Positions 43,799-52,697 of a DNA stretch of 64,000 nucleotides are shown here, piece after piece. The stretch spans positions 75,969 through 139,968 of the forward strand of contig CBDHFJ010000032.1 of the NCBI GenBank assembly GCA_965262315.1, written 5' to 3'. Both the position numbers and the translations under genes were made by a program. The notes under the pieces were generated by a model, which worked only from the letters and a program-made list of their open reading frames with translations, searched no databases and was not told the DNA's origin. Origin of the DNA: JBCCFK01 sp965262315. Lineage in GTDB: Bacteria > Actinomycetota > Acidimicrobiia > Acidimicrobiales > UBA8592. Numbering within the stretch: the first letter of the stretch is position 1; the number at the start of each line of letters is the position of its first letter.

Positions 43799-46630
43799 TC
43801 AGTCCTCGTACGCACTGAGTGGGGGGCAGGAACAGACGAGGTTCTTGTCGCCGTGGGCGCCGTCGATGCGGCCCACCGGCGGCCAGTACTTGTCCGGTCC
43901 GGTCGCGGAGCGCCCAGCGGGGTAGGCGGCCTGCGATCGGGGGTACGGCCGGCTCCACTCGTCAGCGGTGACCGCGGTGGCCGTGTGGGGGGCGTGACGG
44001 AGCGGACTGTCCTCCACGGGCCAGCGCCCCTCGGCCACCTCGTCGATCTCGGCCCGGATGATGGCCATGGCATCGCAGAACCGGTCGACTTCGGCCAGCG
44101 ACTCGGACTCGGTGGGCTCGACCATCAGCGTGCCCGCGACGGGGAACGACATCGTCGGCGCGTGGAACCCGAAGTCCATGAGGCGCTTGGCGACGTCGTC
44201 GACGGTCACGCCGGTCTCGCGGGTGATGTCGCGGAGGTCGATGATGCACTCGTGCGCCACCCGCCCCCGCTCGCCCCGGTACAGCACCGGGAAGTGCGGC
44301 TCGAGCCGTTCGGCCACGTAGTTCGCACTGAGGATGGCAGCCTCGGTCGCTGCGGTGAGGCCGTCGTCGCCCATGAGCTCGATGTAGGTCCACGAGATCG
44401 GGAGGATGCCGGCCGAACCCCAGGGTGCGCCGGAGATGGGGCCCACCCCGGTCTCGGGGCCGGCCTCGGCGACCAACGGGTGATTGGGCAGGAAGGGAGC
44501 CAGATGGGCTCGCACACCGATCGGGCCCACGCCGGGGCCGCCGCCGCCGTGGGGGATGCAGAACGTCTTGTGCAGGTTGAGATGGGAGACGTCGGCGCCG
44601 AAGAGCCCCGGCTTGGCCTGACCGACCAGGGCATTGAGGTTGGCACCGTCGAGGTACACCTGGCCGCCGTGATCGTGGACCAGGTCGCAGATCTCGGTGA
44701 TCCGCTCCTCGAACACCCCGTGGGTCGACGGATAGGTCACCATGATCGCCGCCAGGTCGTCGGCGTGGGTCTCGCACTTCGCGCGCAGGTCGACGAGATC
44801 GACGTTGCCGCCTTCGTCGCATGCGACGACGACCACCTTCATGCCGGCCATGGCCGCGGATGCTGCGTTCGTGCCATGGGCAGACTCGGGGATCAGACAG
44901 ACCTGCCGACCGTGGTCATCACGGCTGTGGTGATAGGCCCGGATCGCCAACAGGCCGGCGAACTCGCCCTGAGAGCCGGCGTTCGGCTGGACGCTGACGG
45001 CGTCGTAGCCGGTGATGTCGCACAAGGCAGCCTCGAGCTCGGTGATGAGCCGCCGGTAGCCGGCCGCCTGGGCGAGCGGTGCGTACGGGTGCATGCGGGC
45101 GAACTCCGGCCAGGTGATCGGAATCATCTCCGTCGTGGCGTTGAGCTTCATCGTGCACGAACCCAACGGGATCATGGTCCGGTCGAGCGCGAGGTCGCGG
45201 TCGGCGAGCTTCCGGAGGTACCGCAACATCTCGGTCTCGGACCGGTGGTCGTGGAACACCGGGTGCTCGAGGTAGGGCGTGGTCCGCCGCAGGTCCGCTG
45301 GGACCGGTGATGGCGCGTCGCCGAGCGGCTCGGTGACCCCGAAGGCCGTCAGCACGAGCGCAGCCGTCGCGTCGTCGGAGGTCTCGTCGAAGGTGACCCC
45401 GACCGTGTCGGCGTCGACCCGGCGCAGGTTGATGCCTGCATGGAGCGCCTCGGCCAGGACCACGTCGGCGCGGCCCGGGACCGAGACCGTCAGCGTGTCG
45501 AACCACACGTCGGTCTCGACGTCGACTCCACCGGAGCGCAGCGCTGCCGCGACCGACGTCGTGAGGCCGTGGACGCGGCCGGCGATGCGTTCGAGCCCTT
45601 CGGGGCCGTGGTACACCGCGTAGGCGCCGGCGATGACCGCGAGCAACACCTGCGCGGTGCAGATGTTGCTCGTGGCCCGCTCGCGGCGGATGTGCTGCTC
45701 GCGCGTCTGGAGCGCCAACCGCAGCGCCGGCCGTCCCTCGGTGTCCACCGACACGCCGACCAGACGGCCCGGCATCGACCGCTTGTACGCGTCGCGCACC
45801 GCCATGTACCCGGCGTGGGGGCCACCGAATCCCATGGGCACCCCGAACCGTTGCGCCGAGCCGACCACCACGTCGGCTCCCTGTTTGCCGGGTGACTCCA
45901 GGACGCAGAGCGCCAGCAGGTCGGCTGCGACGGCCACGAGGGCGCCGGCGTCGTGGTGCCTGCGGACCATGTCGGCGAGGCCACGGACCCGGCCCGATGC
46001 CCCCGGGTACTGGACCAGCACCCCGAAGGTGTCGGGGGGCAGGTCTTCCCACGCGTCCTGCACGACCACCTCGATGCCCAGCGGCTCGGCTCGCGTCCGG
46101 ACCACCGCGATCGTCTGCGGGAGGCAGTCGGTGTCGACCACGAAGACCGATCCCTTGCCCTGGCGAGCGAGAAGCGCCATGGCCTCGGCCGCCGCCGTGG
46201 GTTCGTCCAGCAGCGAGGCGTTGGCGAGTTCCCTCCCCGTGAGATCGGACACCATCGTCTGGAAGTTCAGGACCGCCTCGAGGCGCCCCTGGGAGATCTC
46301 GGCCTGATAGGGGGTGTACGCCGTGTACCAGGCCGGGTTCTCGAGAATGTTGCGAGCGATCACCGGCGGGGTGACGGTGTCGTGGTAGCCGAGCCCGATC
46401 AGCGAGGTCAGGACGGTGTTGAGGTCGGCGAGCTCTCGGAGGCGATCGACGACCTCGGTCTCGGAGTGGGCCGGCCGGTCCTCCAGTCCGCCCGGCTCGT
46501 GGATGGTGGCCGGCACGACCTGGCCCATCAGCTCGGCCACGTCTCCGACACCGAGCGCGTCCAACATGTGTCGAGCGGCGGCGGGGGAGAGCCCGATGTG
46601 GCGGTCGGCGAACAGGGGCTGGTCGGACAT
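43799..46630 (-). CDS. gcvP: Glycine dehydrogenase (decarboxylating), P protein
   Basis: PLP enzyme that decarboxylates glycine and loads H protein. It is a single-chain P protein of 943 residues, starting MSDQPLFADRHIGLSP. The PLP Lys lies in LNLHKTFCIPHGGGGPG. Other signatures are MIPLGSCTMKLNATTEM, PNAGSQGEFAGL and LIPESAHGTNAASA. ATG 46630 has a GAAGAGG ribosome-binding site. A tandem glycine riboswitch lies in the leader, so it is expected to be induced by glycine. gcvH and gcvT are elsewhere in the window; no lpd-type L protein is seen. Confidence 0.97.
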   Translation of the reverse strand: MSDQPLFADRHIGLSPAAARHMLDALGVGDVAELMGQVVPATIHEPGGLEDRPAHSETEVVDRLRELADLNTVLTSLIGLGYHDTVTPPVIARNILENPAWYTAYTPYQAEISQGRLEAVLNFQTMVSDLTGRELANASLLDEPTAAAEAMALLARQGKGSVFVVDTDCLPQTIAVVRTRAEPLGIEVVVQDAWEDLPPDTFGVLVQYPGASGRVRGLADMVRRHHDAGALVAVAADLLALCVLESPGKQGADVVVGSAQRFGVPMGFGGPHAGYMAVRDAYKRSMPGRLVGVSVDTEGRPALRLALQTREQHIRRERATSNICTAQVLLAVIAGAYAVYHGPEGLERIAGRVHGLTTSVAAALRSGGVDVETDVWFDTLTVSVPGRADVVLAEALHAGINLRRVDADTVGVTFDETSDDATAALVLTAFGVTEPLGDAPSPVPADLRRTTPYLEHPVFHDHRSETEMLRYLRKLADRDLALDRTMIPLGSCTMKLNATTEMIPITWPEFARMHPYAPLAQAAGYRRLITELEAALCDITGYDAVSVQPNAGSQGEFAGLLAIRAYHHSRDDHGRQVCLIPESAHGTNAASAAMAGMKVVVVACDEGGNVDLVDLRAKCETHADDLAAIMVTYPSTHGVFEERITEICDLVHDHGGQVYLDGANLNALVGQAKPGLFGADVSHLNLHKTFCIPHGGGGPGVGPIGVRAHLAPFLPNHPLVAEAGPETGVGPISGAPWGSAGILPISWTYIELMGDDGLTAATEAAILSANYVAERLEPHFPVLYRGERGRVAHECIIDLRDITRETGVTVDDVAKRLMDFGFHAPTMSFPVAGTLMVEPTESESLAEVDRFCDAMAIIRAEIDEVAEGRWPVEDSPLRHAPHTATAVTADEWSRPYPRSQAAYPAGRSATGPDKYWPPVGRIDGAHGDKNLVCSCPPLSAYED

Positions 46631-46671
46631 GGTGGAACCTCTTCTCGAATCGGAAGCTGCGTCCCCCTCTG

Positions 46672-46845
46672 TCGATGGACCTGAGAGCTTCGCTCCGTCG
46701 CCGGAGCTTTCCCCTTCGGTGGGCGGGGCGACCCGCCGCTCTCCAGAGTGGTCTGTGGCCGGCGGTTCGGGTGCCTGAGAGTTTCCGGGGGACCCGTTGC
46801 TCCTTCGGCGCCACCCCTGGGGTGAGCTCTCCCGCCCTTCACGGT
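46672..46845 (-). promoter_or_regulatory. Tandem glycine riboswitch
   Basis: On the minus strand two consecutive glycine aptamers precede gcvP. The first has GGCGGGAGAGCTC, CGCCGAAGGAGCAA and closing CTCTCAGGC. The second has CTGGAGAGCGGCGGG, CACCGAAGGGGAAAGC and closing CTCTCAGGTCC. These are the class signatures, in the right order, with a short linker (about 46768-46773). The RNA ends about 40 nt before the gcvP ATG. In this family glycine binding usually raises expression of the cleavage system. Confidence 0.93.
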
Positions 46846-46952
46846 GGACCGCACCCGATGCTACCGGCCAGGCAGCCGCACGTCGGGGTCCCGTGACCGG
46901 GCCGATCGGCCCATGTCCGTCAGCGGGCTCGTGGCGGCGCCGATGGAGGTGC

Positions 46953-47255
46953 ATGCTCGCCTGGGTGCCCGACGCCGAGCTGCCGCCCGCCGACCGCGTG
47001 CGCGAGCAGACCGCCCTGCACCTGTTCCCGATCCACGATCAGTCCGCGCAGGAATGGGGTGCGCGGAACGCCCACGAGCTCCGGTGGTTCAACTTCCACC
47101 GCTTCCGCTACCAGGACCCGGTGCTGGACCGGTGGCTCGGCGACCTGGGGGCGGTCCTGTCGAGCCCGGCCGAGCTCGAGGCGGCACGCCGTCGCCATCT
47201 CACCCACCCCGAGCGGTACCGGATCGCGCTGGCCGGCGACGGACCCCGTCCCTGA
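46953..47255 (+). CDS. Small hypothetical protein
   Basis: A 100-residue reading frame starting MLAWVPDAELPPADRVREQT, with a GGAGG ribosome-binding site 5 nt before the ATG. The middle is rich in aromatic residues and His (FNFHRFRYQDPVLDRWLGDL). No transmembrane helix or known motif was recognised. It lies about 100 nt upstream of, and divergent from, the gcvP riboswitch leader, and its promoter would overlap that region. Confidence 0.55.
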   Translation: MLAWVPDAELPPADRVREQTALHLFPIHDQSAQEWGARNAHELRWFNFHRFRYQDPVLDRWLGDLGAVLSSPAELEAARRRHLTHPERYRIALAGDGPRP

Positions 47256-47259
47256 CGGA

Positions 47260-47276
47260 TCTGACACACCGTCAGA
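47260..47276. promoter_or_regulatory. 17-bp palindrome, possible operator
   Basis: TCTGAC-acacc-GTCAGA lies directly upstream of the TACACT hexamer, where a -35 box would be. Size and position suit a TetR-type operator of the DUF35-thiolase operon. It could also be the terminator of the preceding small gene. Confidence 0.4.
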
Positions 47277-47292
47277 CCAGGGTGGGATCTCC

Positions 47293-47298
47293 TACACT
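47293..47298 (+). promoter_or_regulatory. -10 hexamer TACACT, DUF35-thiolase operon
   Basis: TACACT, 7 nt, then ATG 47306. Confidence 0.55.
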
Positions 47299-47305
47299 CG
47301 CCCGC

Positions 47306-47752
47306 ATGGTCAAGCAACGGGTGCCCGCAGTCGAGGGCATGTTCACCATGGATCCCGACACGCCGCACCTCATCGGCGGTCGAGGCCGCAGCCGAGGCAG
47401 CTACTTCTTCCCGAAGGACATGGCGGGCGGCGATCCTGCGTGTCTCGGTGACGACGACCGCGAGGAGGTCCTCCTCAGCCGGGTGGGGAAGGTGTGGTCC
47501 TACACCACCTCCAGCTACCCGCCGCCGCTGCCGTACGTGGTGACGACGGAACCGTTCGAGCCGCTGGTGATCGCCGCGGTCCACCTCGAAGCCGAGGACC
47601 TCGTGGTCTGTGGCCAGATGATGCCCGGGATCGCGATCGACGACATGGAGGTCGGCCTCGAGGTCGAGCTCCGCCTCGACACCCTGTTCGAGGACGATGA
47701 CAACGAGTACGTGGTCTGGAAGTGGGACCTGGCCCCCGGGAGGGCAGCCTGA
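47306..47752 (+). CDS. DUF35/OB-fold thiolase-associated protein lacking the zinc-ribbon cysteines
   Basis: A 148-residue protein. The C-terminal half matches the DUF35 OB fold (LSRVGKVWSYTTSSYPPPLPY, VVCGQMMPGIAIDDMEVGLEVELRL). DUF35 proteins normally carry a four-Cys rubredoxin-like zinc ribbon before it and partner with thiolase or hydratase subunits, for example in steroid side-chain degradation. Here that region (GGRGRSRGSYFFPKD) has a single Cys and could not hold zinc in the usual way. Its stop overlaps the thiolase ATG, consistent with a heteromeric complex. Confidence 0.8.
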   Translation: MVKQRVPAVEGMFTMDPDTPHLIGGRGRSRGSYFFPKDMAGGDPACLGDDDREEVLLSRVGKVWSYTTSSYPPPLPYVVTTEPFEPLVIAAVHLEAEDLVVCGQMMPGIAIDDMEVGLEVELRLDTLFEDDDNEYVVWKWDLAPGRAA

Positions 47753-48945
47753 TGGTGATGGACGAGATCGCGATCCTCGGCGTGGGTATGCACCCATGGG
47801 GCAAGTGGGGGCGGAACTTCGTCGAGTACGGCGTCCACGCGGCCCGGGCTGCCATGGACGACGCAGACGTCCCCTGGGACGACATCCAGTTCGTCAGCGG
47901 CGCCAACACGGTCCGCAATGGTTACCCCGGCTGGGTCTCCGGTTCGACGTTCGCGAACGCGCTGGGCTTCCAGGGCACGCAGCTGTCCTCGAGCTACGCC
48001 GCCTGCGCCTCGGGTGCCACCGCGCTGTCGATCGCCCGGGCCCAGATCCTCGCGGGGGTGTGCGACGTCGCGCTGGTGGTCGGCGCCGACACCACACCGA
48101 AGGGCTTCTTCGCCCCCGTGGCCGGTGATCGTCCCGACGACCCGGACTGGCTGCGGTTCCGTCTGGTCGGCATGACCAACCCCGCCTACTTCGGCCTGTT
48201 CGCTCGCCGCCGCATGGCGCTGTACGGCGACACCCAGGAGGACTTCGCCCGGGTCAAGGTCAAGAACTCGCGACACGGCGTCCAGAACCCCAATGCCCGG
48301 TACCCCAAGGAGTTCACGCTCGCCGACATCGAGAACAGCCCGGTCGTGTCGGACCCGTTGCGGTTGCTCGAGATCTGTGCGACCAGCGATGGCGGCGCGG
48401 CGCTCGTCGTGTCCAGCATGGAGTACGCCAGGTCTCGGGGTCACCGCGATCCCGTTCGAGTCGCCGGCATCTCCACGGTCGGGCCCACCTATCCCAACGC
48501 CGTGATCGACATGCCCTACCTGGCATCGGACTCATGGGCGCAGACCGGCGACGAGCAGCACACGTTCAAGAATCAGATCGCCGAGCGCGCCTACGCCGAG
48601 GCCGGTGTCGGTCCTGGCGACCTCGACCTCGCCGAGGTGTACGACCTGAGCTCGGCGTACGAGCTCGATTGGTACGAGCACATCGGCCTGTGTGCTCCAG
48701 GCGACGCGGCCAGGCTGCTGCGAGACGGCGACACCACCATCGGGGGGCGGATCCCGGTCAACACCTCCGGCGGCCTCGGCGCGTTCGGCGAGGCCATCCC
48801 CGCCCAGGCGATCGCGCAGGTCTGCGAGCTCACATGGCAGCTTCGCGGCGAGGCCGGCGCCCGGCAGGTGCACGACGCGCATGTCGGATTGAGCATCAAC
48901 TACGGGATGTTCGGCCACGGAAGCTCCGTCGTCGTGCGGCGTTGA
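47752..48945 (+). CDS. Thiolase-like enzyme (SCP-x/lipid-transfer thiolase type)
   Basis: A 397-residue thiolase-superfamily protein beginning DEIAILGVGMHPWGKWG. The catalytic Cys lies in SYAACASGATAL (about residue 86), with ATSDGGAALVVSS and the C-terminal NTSGGLGAFGEAIPAQ and SINYGMFGHGSS. Enzymes of this type with an adjacent DUF35 protein perform retro-Claisen or retro-aldol cleavage of acyl-CoA, such as Ltp2 with its DUF35 partner. The substrate here is unknown. It overlaps the DUF35 gene by 1 nt and precedes an enoyl-CoA hydratase. Confidence 0.87.
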   Translation: MVMDEIAILGVGMHPWGKWGRNFVEYGVHAARAAMDDADVPWDDIQFVSGANTVRNGYPGWVSGSTFANALGFQGTQLSSSYAACASGATALSIARAQILAGVCDVALVVGADTTPKGFFAPVAGDRPDDPDWLRFRLVGMTNPAYFGLFARRRMALYGDTQEDFARVKVKNSRHGVQNPNARYPKEFTLADIENSPVVSDPLRLLEICATSDGGAALVVSSMEYARSRGHRDPVRVAGISTVGPTYPNAVIDMPYLASDSWAQTGDEQHTFKNQIAERAYAEAGVGPGDLDLAEVYDLSSAYELDWYEHIGLCAPGDAARLLRDGDTTIGGRIPVNTSGGLGAFGEAIPAQAIAQVCELTWQLRGEAGARQVHDAHVGLSINYGMFGHGSSVVVRR

Positions 48946-48955
48946 AGGCGCAGCC

Positions 48956-49708
48956 ATGACGATCCTGGAGTCGATCGACGACTCGGGCGTGCTCGAGCTC
49001 ACCATGGACAACCCGCCGGTGAACGCGCTCAACATCGCCGACACCCATCGCCTCGCCGACCTGCTCGACGGGGTCCGCCGGCGATCCGAGGTTCGTGTGG
49101 TCATCCTCACCGCAACGGGCCGGGGGTTCTGTGCCGGCGTCGACATCAAGGAGATGCAGGGGCTGGACGGCCACCAAGGCATTCTCGGTGTGAACGACGC
49201 CTGCTTCGAGGCCTTCCGGGCGGTGTACGAGTGTGCGGTTCCCGTCATCGTGGCGGTGAACGACTTCTGCCTCGGCACTGGTATCGGCCTGGCCGGCAAC
49301 GCTGACGTCGTGGTCGCTGCGAGCGGTGCGGCCTTCGGGCTGCCCGAGGTCGACAACGGCGCCCTCGGTGCCCTCACCCACTTGAATCGTCTGGTGCCGG
49401 CGCAGCGGGCCCGGCACATGCTCTACACGTGCGAGACCGCAACCGCTGAGGAGCTGGCCGGCTACGGGACGGTGTTGGACGTCGTGCCCGCCGACGAGTT
49501 GATGGACCGTGCCCGCAGCATCGCCGCGGTCATCGCGTCCAAGCAGCCGGGCACGATCCGGGCGGCCAAGCGGTCGGCCAACGGCATCGACCCGGTGGAC
49601 GTGCGGACCAGCTACCGCTACGAGCAGGGCTTCACGTTCGAACTCAACCTTGCCGGTGAAGGCGACCGAGCCCGCGACGAGTTCCTCCGCGGCGGACGAC
49701 CCGACTGA
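48956..49708 (+). CDS. Enoyl-CoA hydratase/isomerase family protein
   Basis: A 250-residue crotonase. The first oxyanion-hole segment is GRGFCAGVDIKEMQGL (about residues 58-73), and the second is NDFCLGTGIGLAGNADVV. The position of the first catalytic Glu is occupied by the LPEVDNGALGAL segment. It probably hydrates or isomerises an enoyl-CoA in the same catabolic route as the preceding thiolase. It begins 10 nt after the thiolase stop. Confidence 0.9.
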   Translation: MTILESIDDSGVLELTMDNPPVNALNIADTHRLADLLDGVRRRSEVRVVILTATGRGFCAGVDIKEMQGLDGHQGILGVNDACFEAFRAVYECAVPVIVAVNDFCLGTGIGLAGNADVVVAASGAAFGLPEVDNGALGALTHLNRLVPAQRARHMLYTCETATAEELAGYGTVLDVVPADELMDRARSIAAVIASKQPGTIRAAKRSANGIDPVDVRTSYRYEQGFTFELNLAGEGDRARDEFLRGGRPD

Positions 49709-49759
49709 CAGCACCCCTGCGGCCTCATCTCCCCGGTGCGGCTGCCGATCGGACAGGTC

Positions 49760-51733
49760 ATGGATGCCCGTTCGACCACATCGGCCGAGCCCGTTTTCTG
49801 GTGGTGGGAAGAAGACGAGTGCTCACGCATCGTGCTCCTCACGGAGGATCGCCTGATCCTGAGCGGGCCGCTGACCGAGACCGAGGTGGGTCGCCTCGAG
49901 CACGCCCGCCGTTCTGGTGGGCTCGACGGTGCCGACTTCGGCCCCGACGCGAGGAGTCTGGCAGTGGCCGACATCGCTCGCCTGCGGTTCCATCCCGACG
50001 GCCACCGGCTGGTGGTGACCAGTGGCGACGGCGACTGCACCATCGCACCGCCGCGCACGAGCGCCGGCGTCGCGTTGGGGCTCTTCGACTCGCTGGCGAA
50101 ACGCGTGGCCCCCGGCCGCGAACCCGTGGACTCCGCGATCGACGGGCCGAGGACGGAGAGCGAACCCGCGCTGACCGCCGTGGGGGCCTTCGTGGTGATC
50201 GGGCTGGTCTGTCTGGGCCTGGCGGTCGCCGCCGATCAGGGCGAACCGGCCGGTCCGCTCGCCGGCTTCAGGTCCTCGCTGAACGAGGTGTTCGAGAGCT
50301 TCGGGTACCTGCCCGCCATGGTCGCGTTCGCTCTGGCCGGCGTGATCCAGATCATACGGATGCGACGGTCCTCGACCGCCGCCGACGCGCCGCCGGTCAC
50401 CGAACGCACGCTCGAGCTCGTCGTCGACCCGCCGCCCGATCAGCCCGGTCACGACGCAGAGAACGCCGCGGCTGCTGACCCCCTGGCCGACATCGCGTCG
50501 CCGCCGTCGGATGCGGACGCGGTCGGGTCGTCGGGTGTTGATTCTGGTGCGATGAGCGGGTGGTCGTCGGATGCGGACGCGGTCGGCGGCTGGTCGTCGC
50601 CGTCGGATGCGGAGGCGGTCGCTGGGTGGTCGCCGCCCCCGGAGGGCGGAGGCTGGCGCGTTCGCTGGGTGGTCGCCACCGCCGTCGGACACGGCCGCGG
50701 TGGCCGGCTGGTCGTCGCCGTCGGATGCGGACGCGGTCGGGTCGTCGGGTGTTGATTCTGGTGCGGTGGGCGGGTGGTCGCCGCCGCTGGAGGGCGAGGC
50801 TGGCGCGGTCGATGCGTCTGAGCCGCTGGCCGACACGGAGGCCGGGTGGTCGCCGCCGCTGGAGGGCGAGGCTGGCGCGGTCGATGCGTCTGAGCCGCTG
50901 GCCGACACGGAGGCCGGCTGGTCGTCGCCGTCGGATGCGGACACCGCAGGCGACTCGGCAAGCGGTCGAGCGACCGACGCTGCGACCGGCCGTGCTGCAC
51001 CGGGCGCGGACCAGCCGGAGCCCGCCGACCCCGCGGCCTCGATGGCCGCAGCTGCGGAGACGATGCCGACCGCTGATGTGTCCGGCGACGAGGACTTCTG
51101 GGACCGTGACTCCGGTGCGGATGAGGGGCCGTGGTGGGAGCGGTCGGAGCTGGGTCTGGTTCACGCGGACGATCCAGCGCTCGACGACCTCCTCCCCGGA
51201 TCGAGCCCGGTCGGCGAGTCGGTGCCTGAGCCGCTCGCGCCGCCGTCGGCAGCCGAGCGGACGGGCCAGCCTGCGCCTGAGCCGGTGGTGTCGGTGACCG
51301 AGCCCGAGCGGACGGCCGAGCCCGAGCCGGTCGAGCCTGCGCCTGAGCCGGTCGAGCCTGCGCCTGCGCCGATGGTGTCGGTGACCGAGCCCGAGCGGAC
51401 GGCCGAGCCCGAGCCGGTCGGCCGAGCCGACGGCCGCCTGAGCCGGTGCGCCTGCGCCGGTGGCCGCCGTCAGAACCTGCGCGGGCGGTCGAGCCTGCGC
51501 CTGCGCCGGTGGTGTCGGCGGCGGAGCCGGCGGACCCTCTGCCCGAGCCGTCAGAGGAGCTCGAGCCCGCGGCCCCGGGCGAAGACTCGCCGTTCGCGGA
51601 GATCCTCGGGCGCGAGGCGCCCCTTCCCGCATGGTCGAGCGCAGCCCAGCCCCGCGACGAGCGGGTCGGTCGCGAGCAACTCGAACGGAGTGTGCCTGCG
51701 TCCCTCGCCCCCGAGCTGGCCAGCGGAGACTGA
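49760..51733 (+). CDS. Membrane protein with long acidic repeat tail; frame broken at least twice
   Basis: The first about 125 residues form a soluble domain (PVFWWWEEDECSRIVLLTED). Two transmembrane helices follow (AVGAFVVIGLVCLGLAVAA and FGYLPAMVAFALAGVIQII). The rest is a disordered tail with 24-codon repeats such as WSPPLEGEAGAVDASEPL (72-bp unit, 50775 and 50847) and PEPV/TEPERTAEPEPV repeats (51290-51430). The frame shifts at 50648-50649 (one extra G compared with sister repeats) and again between 51420 and 51446, then ends in a sensible C terminus at 51733. GTG 49736 is an alternative start. The function is unknown. Confidence 0.65.
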
Positions 51734-51737
51734 CGCT

Positions 51738-52658
51738 TCAGTCGGCCGCCGACGGCAGCGCGACATCCGAGGCCTCGGCCAACGCCAGGATCAGCCCCTG
51801 GGTGCCCAATCGGCCTCGGCCATCGGCCTGCATCGCCGAGTAGAGCCGGTGCGCGAGCTCCAGGCCCGGCAGATGGAGCCCCATGCGCTCTGCCTCGGCG
51901 AGCGCGATTCCCATGTCCTTGACGAAGTGCTCGATGTAGAACCCCGGCCCGAAGTTGCCATCGATGATCCGGGGCCCGAGATTCGACAACCCCCATGACC
52001 CGGCCGCTCCCGAGGCCACGGACTCCAAGACCGTGCTGGGGTCGAGCCCGGCCTGGTAGGCGTAGAGGAGGGCCTCACACACGCTGGTGATGCCCCCGGC
52101 AACCAGAGTCTGGTTGACCATCTTCGTGTGCTGGCCCGCGCCGGGCCCGCCCTGGAGGACGGTGGTGCTCCCGAGCACCTCCCAGAGCGGCCGCAGGGCC
52201 TCGACGGTGGCGGCGTCGCCACCCACCATGATCGACAGCCGGCCCTCGCGGGCGCCCACGTCGCCGCCGCTGACGGGGGCGTCGATGGCGGCCACGTCGC
52301 GCTGGGCGGCCGCCGCGGCGATCTCCACGGCCAGCGCCGGCTCCGACGTCGTCATGTCGACCAGCACCGAGCCGGCGGAGGCACCTTCGAGTGCGCCGTC
52401 GTCGCCGAGGATGACGTCGCGGACGTCTCGGGGGTAGCCGACGATCGAGAACGTCACGTCGGATGCGGCCGCGACCTCGCGCGGCGTGTCGGCCCAGGCC
52501 GCGCCCTTGGCGAGGGCACCATCGGCTGACGCGCGGGTGCGGGTGAACACGGTCAGGTGGTAGCCGGCGTCGAGCAGGTTGCCGGCCATGCTGGCGCCCA
52601 TCACGCCCAGGCCGATCCAGCCGATCCGGGTGCGACCCGGTGCAACGTCGATCGTCAT
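51738..52658 (-). CDS. 3-hydroxyisobutyrate dehydrogenase family NAD(P)-dependent oxidoreductase
   Basis: A 306-residue beta-hydroxyacid dehydrogenase. It has the N-terminal Rossmann motif GWIGLGVMGASMAGNLLDAG, the DAPVSGGDVGAREG substrate motif (about residue 125) and the catalytic Lys in GAGQHTKMVNQTLVAG (about 175). The substrate could be 3-hydroxyisobutyrate, tartronate semialdehyde or a related acid. ATG 52658 has TACCGT 7 nt upstream. It converges on the repeat-tail membrane protein. Confidence 0.9.
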   Translation of the reverse strand: MTIDVAPGRTRIGWIGLGVMGASMAGNLLDAGYHLTVFTRTRASADGALAKGAAWADTPREVAAASDVTFSIVGYPRDVRDVILGDDGALEGASAGSVLVDMTTSEPALAVEIAAAAAQRDVAAIDAPVSGGDVGAREGRLSIMVGGDAATVEALRPLWEVLGSTTVLQGGPGAGQHTKMVNQTLVAGGITSVCEALLYAYQAGLDPSTVLESVASGAAGSWGLSNLGPRIIDGNFGPGFYIEHFVKDMGIALAEAERMGLHLPGLELAHRLYSAMQADGRGRLGTQGLILALAEASDVALPSAAD

Positions 52659-52665
52659 GGCGGCG

Positions 52666-52671
52666 ACGGTA
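52666..52671 (-). promoter_or_regulatory. -10 hexamer TACCGT, hydroxyacid dehydrogenase gene
   Basis: Minus-strand TACCGT, 7 nt, then ATG 52658. Confidence 0.5.
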
Positions 52672-52697
52672 TCGGACGGATACGGCGCGAGGCGGCT

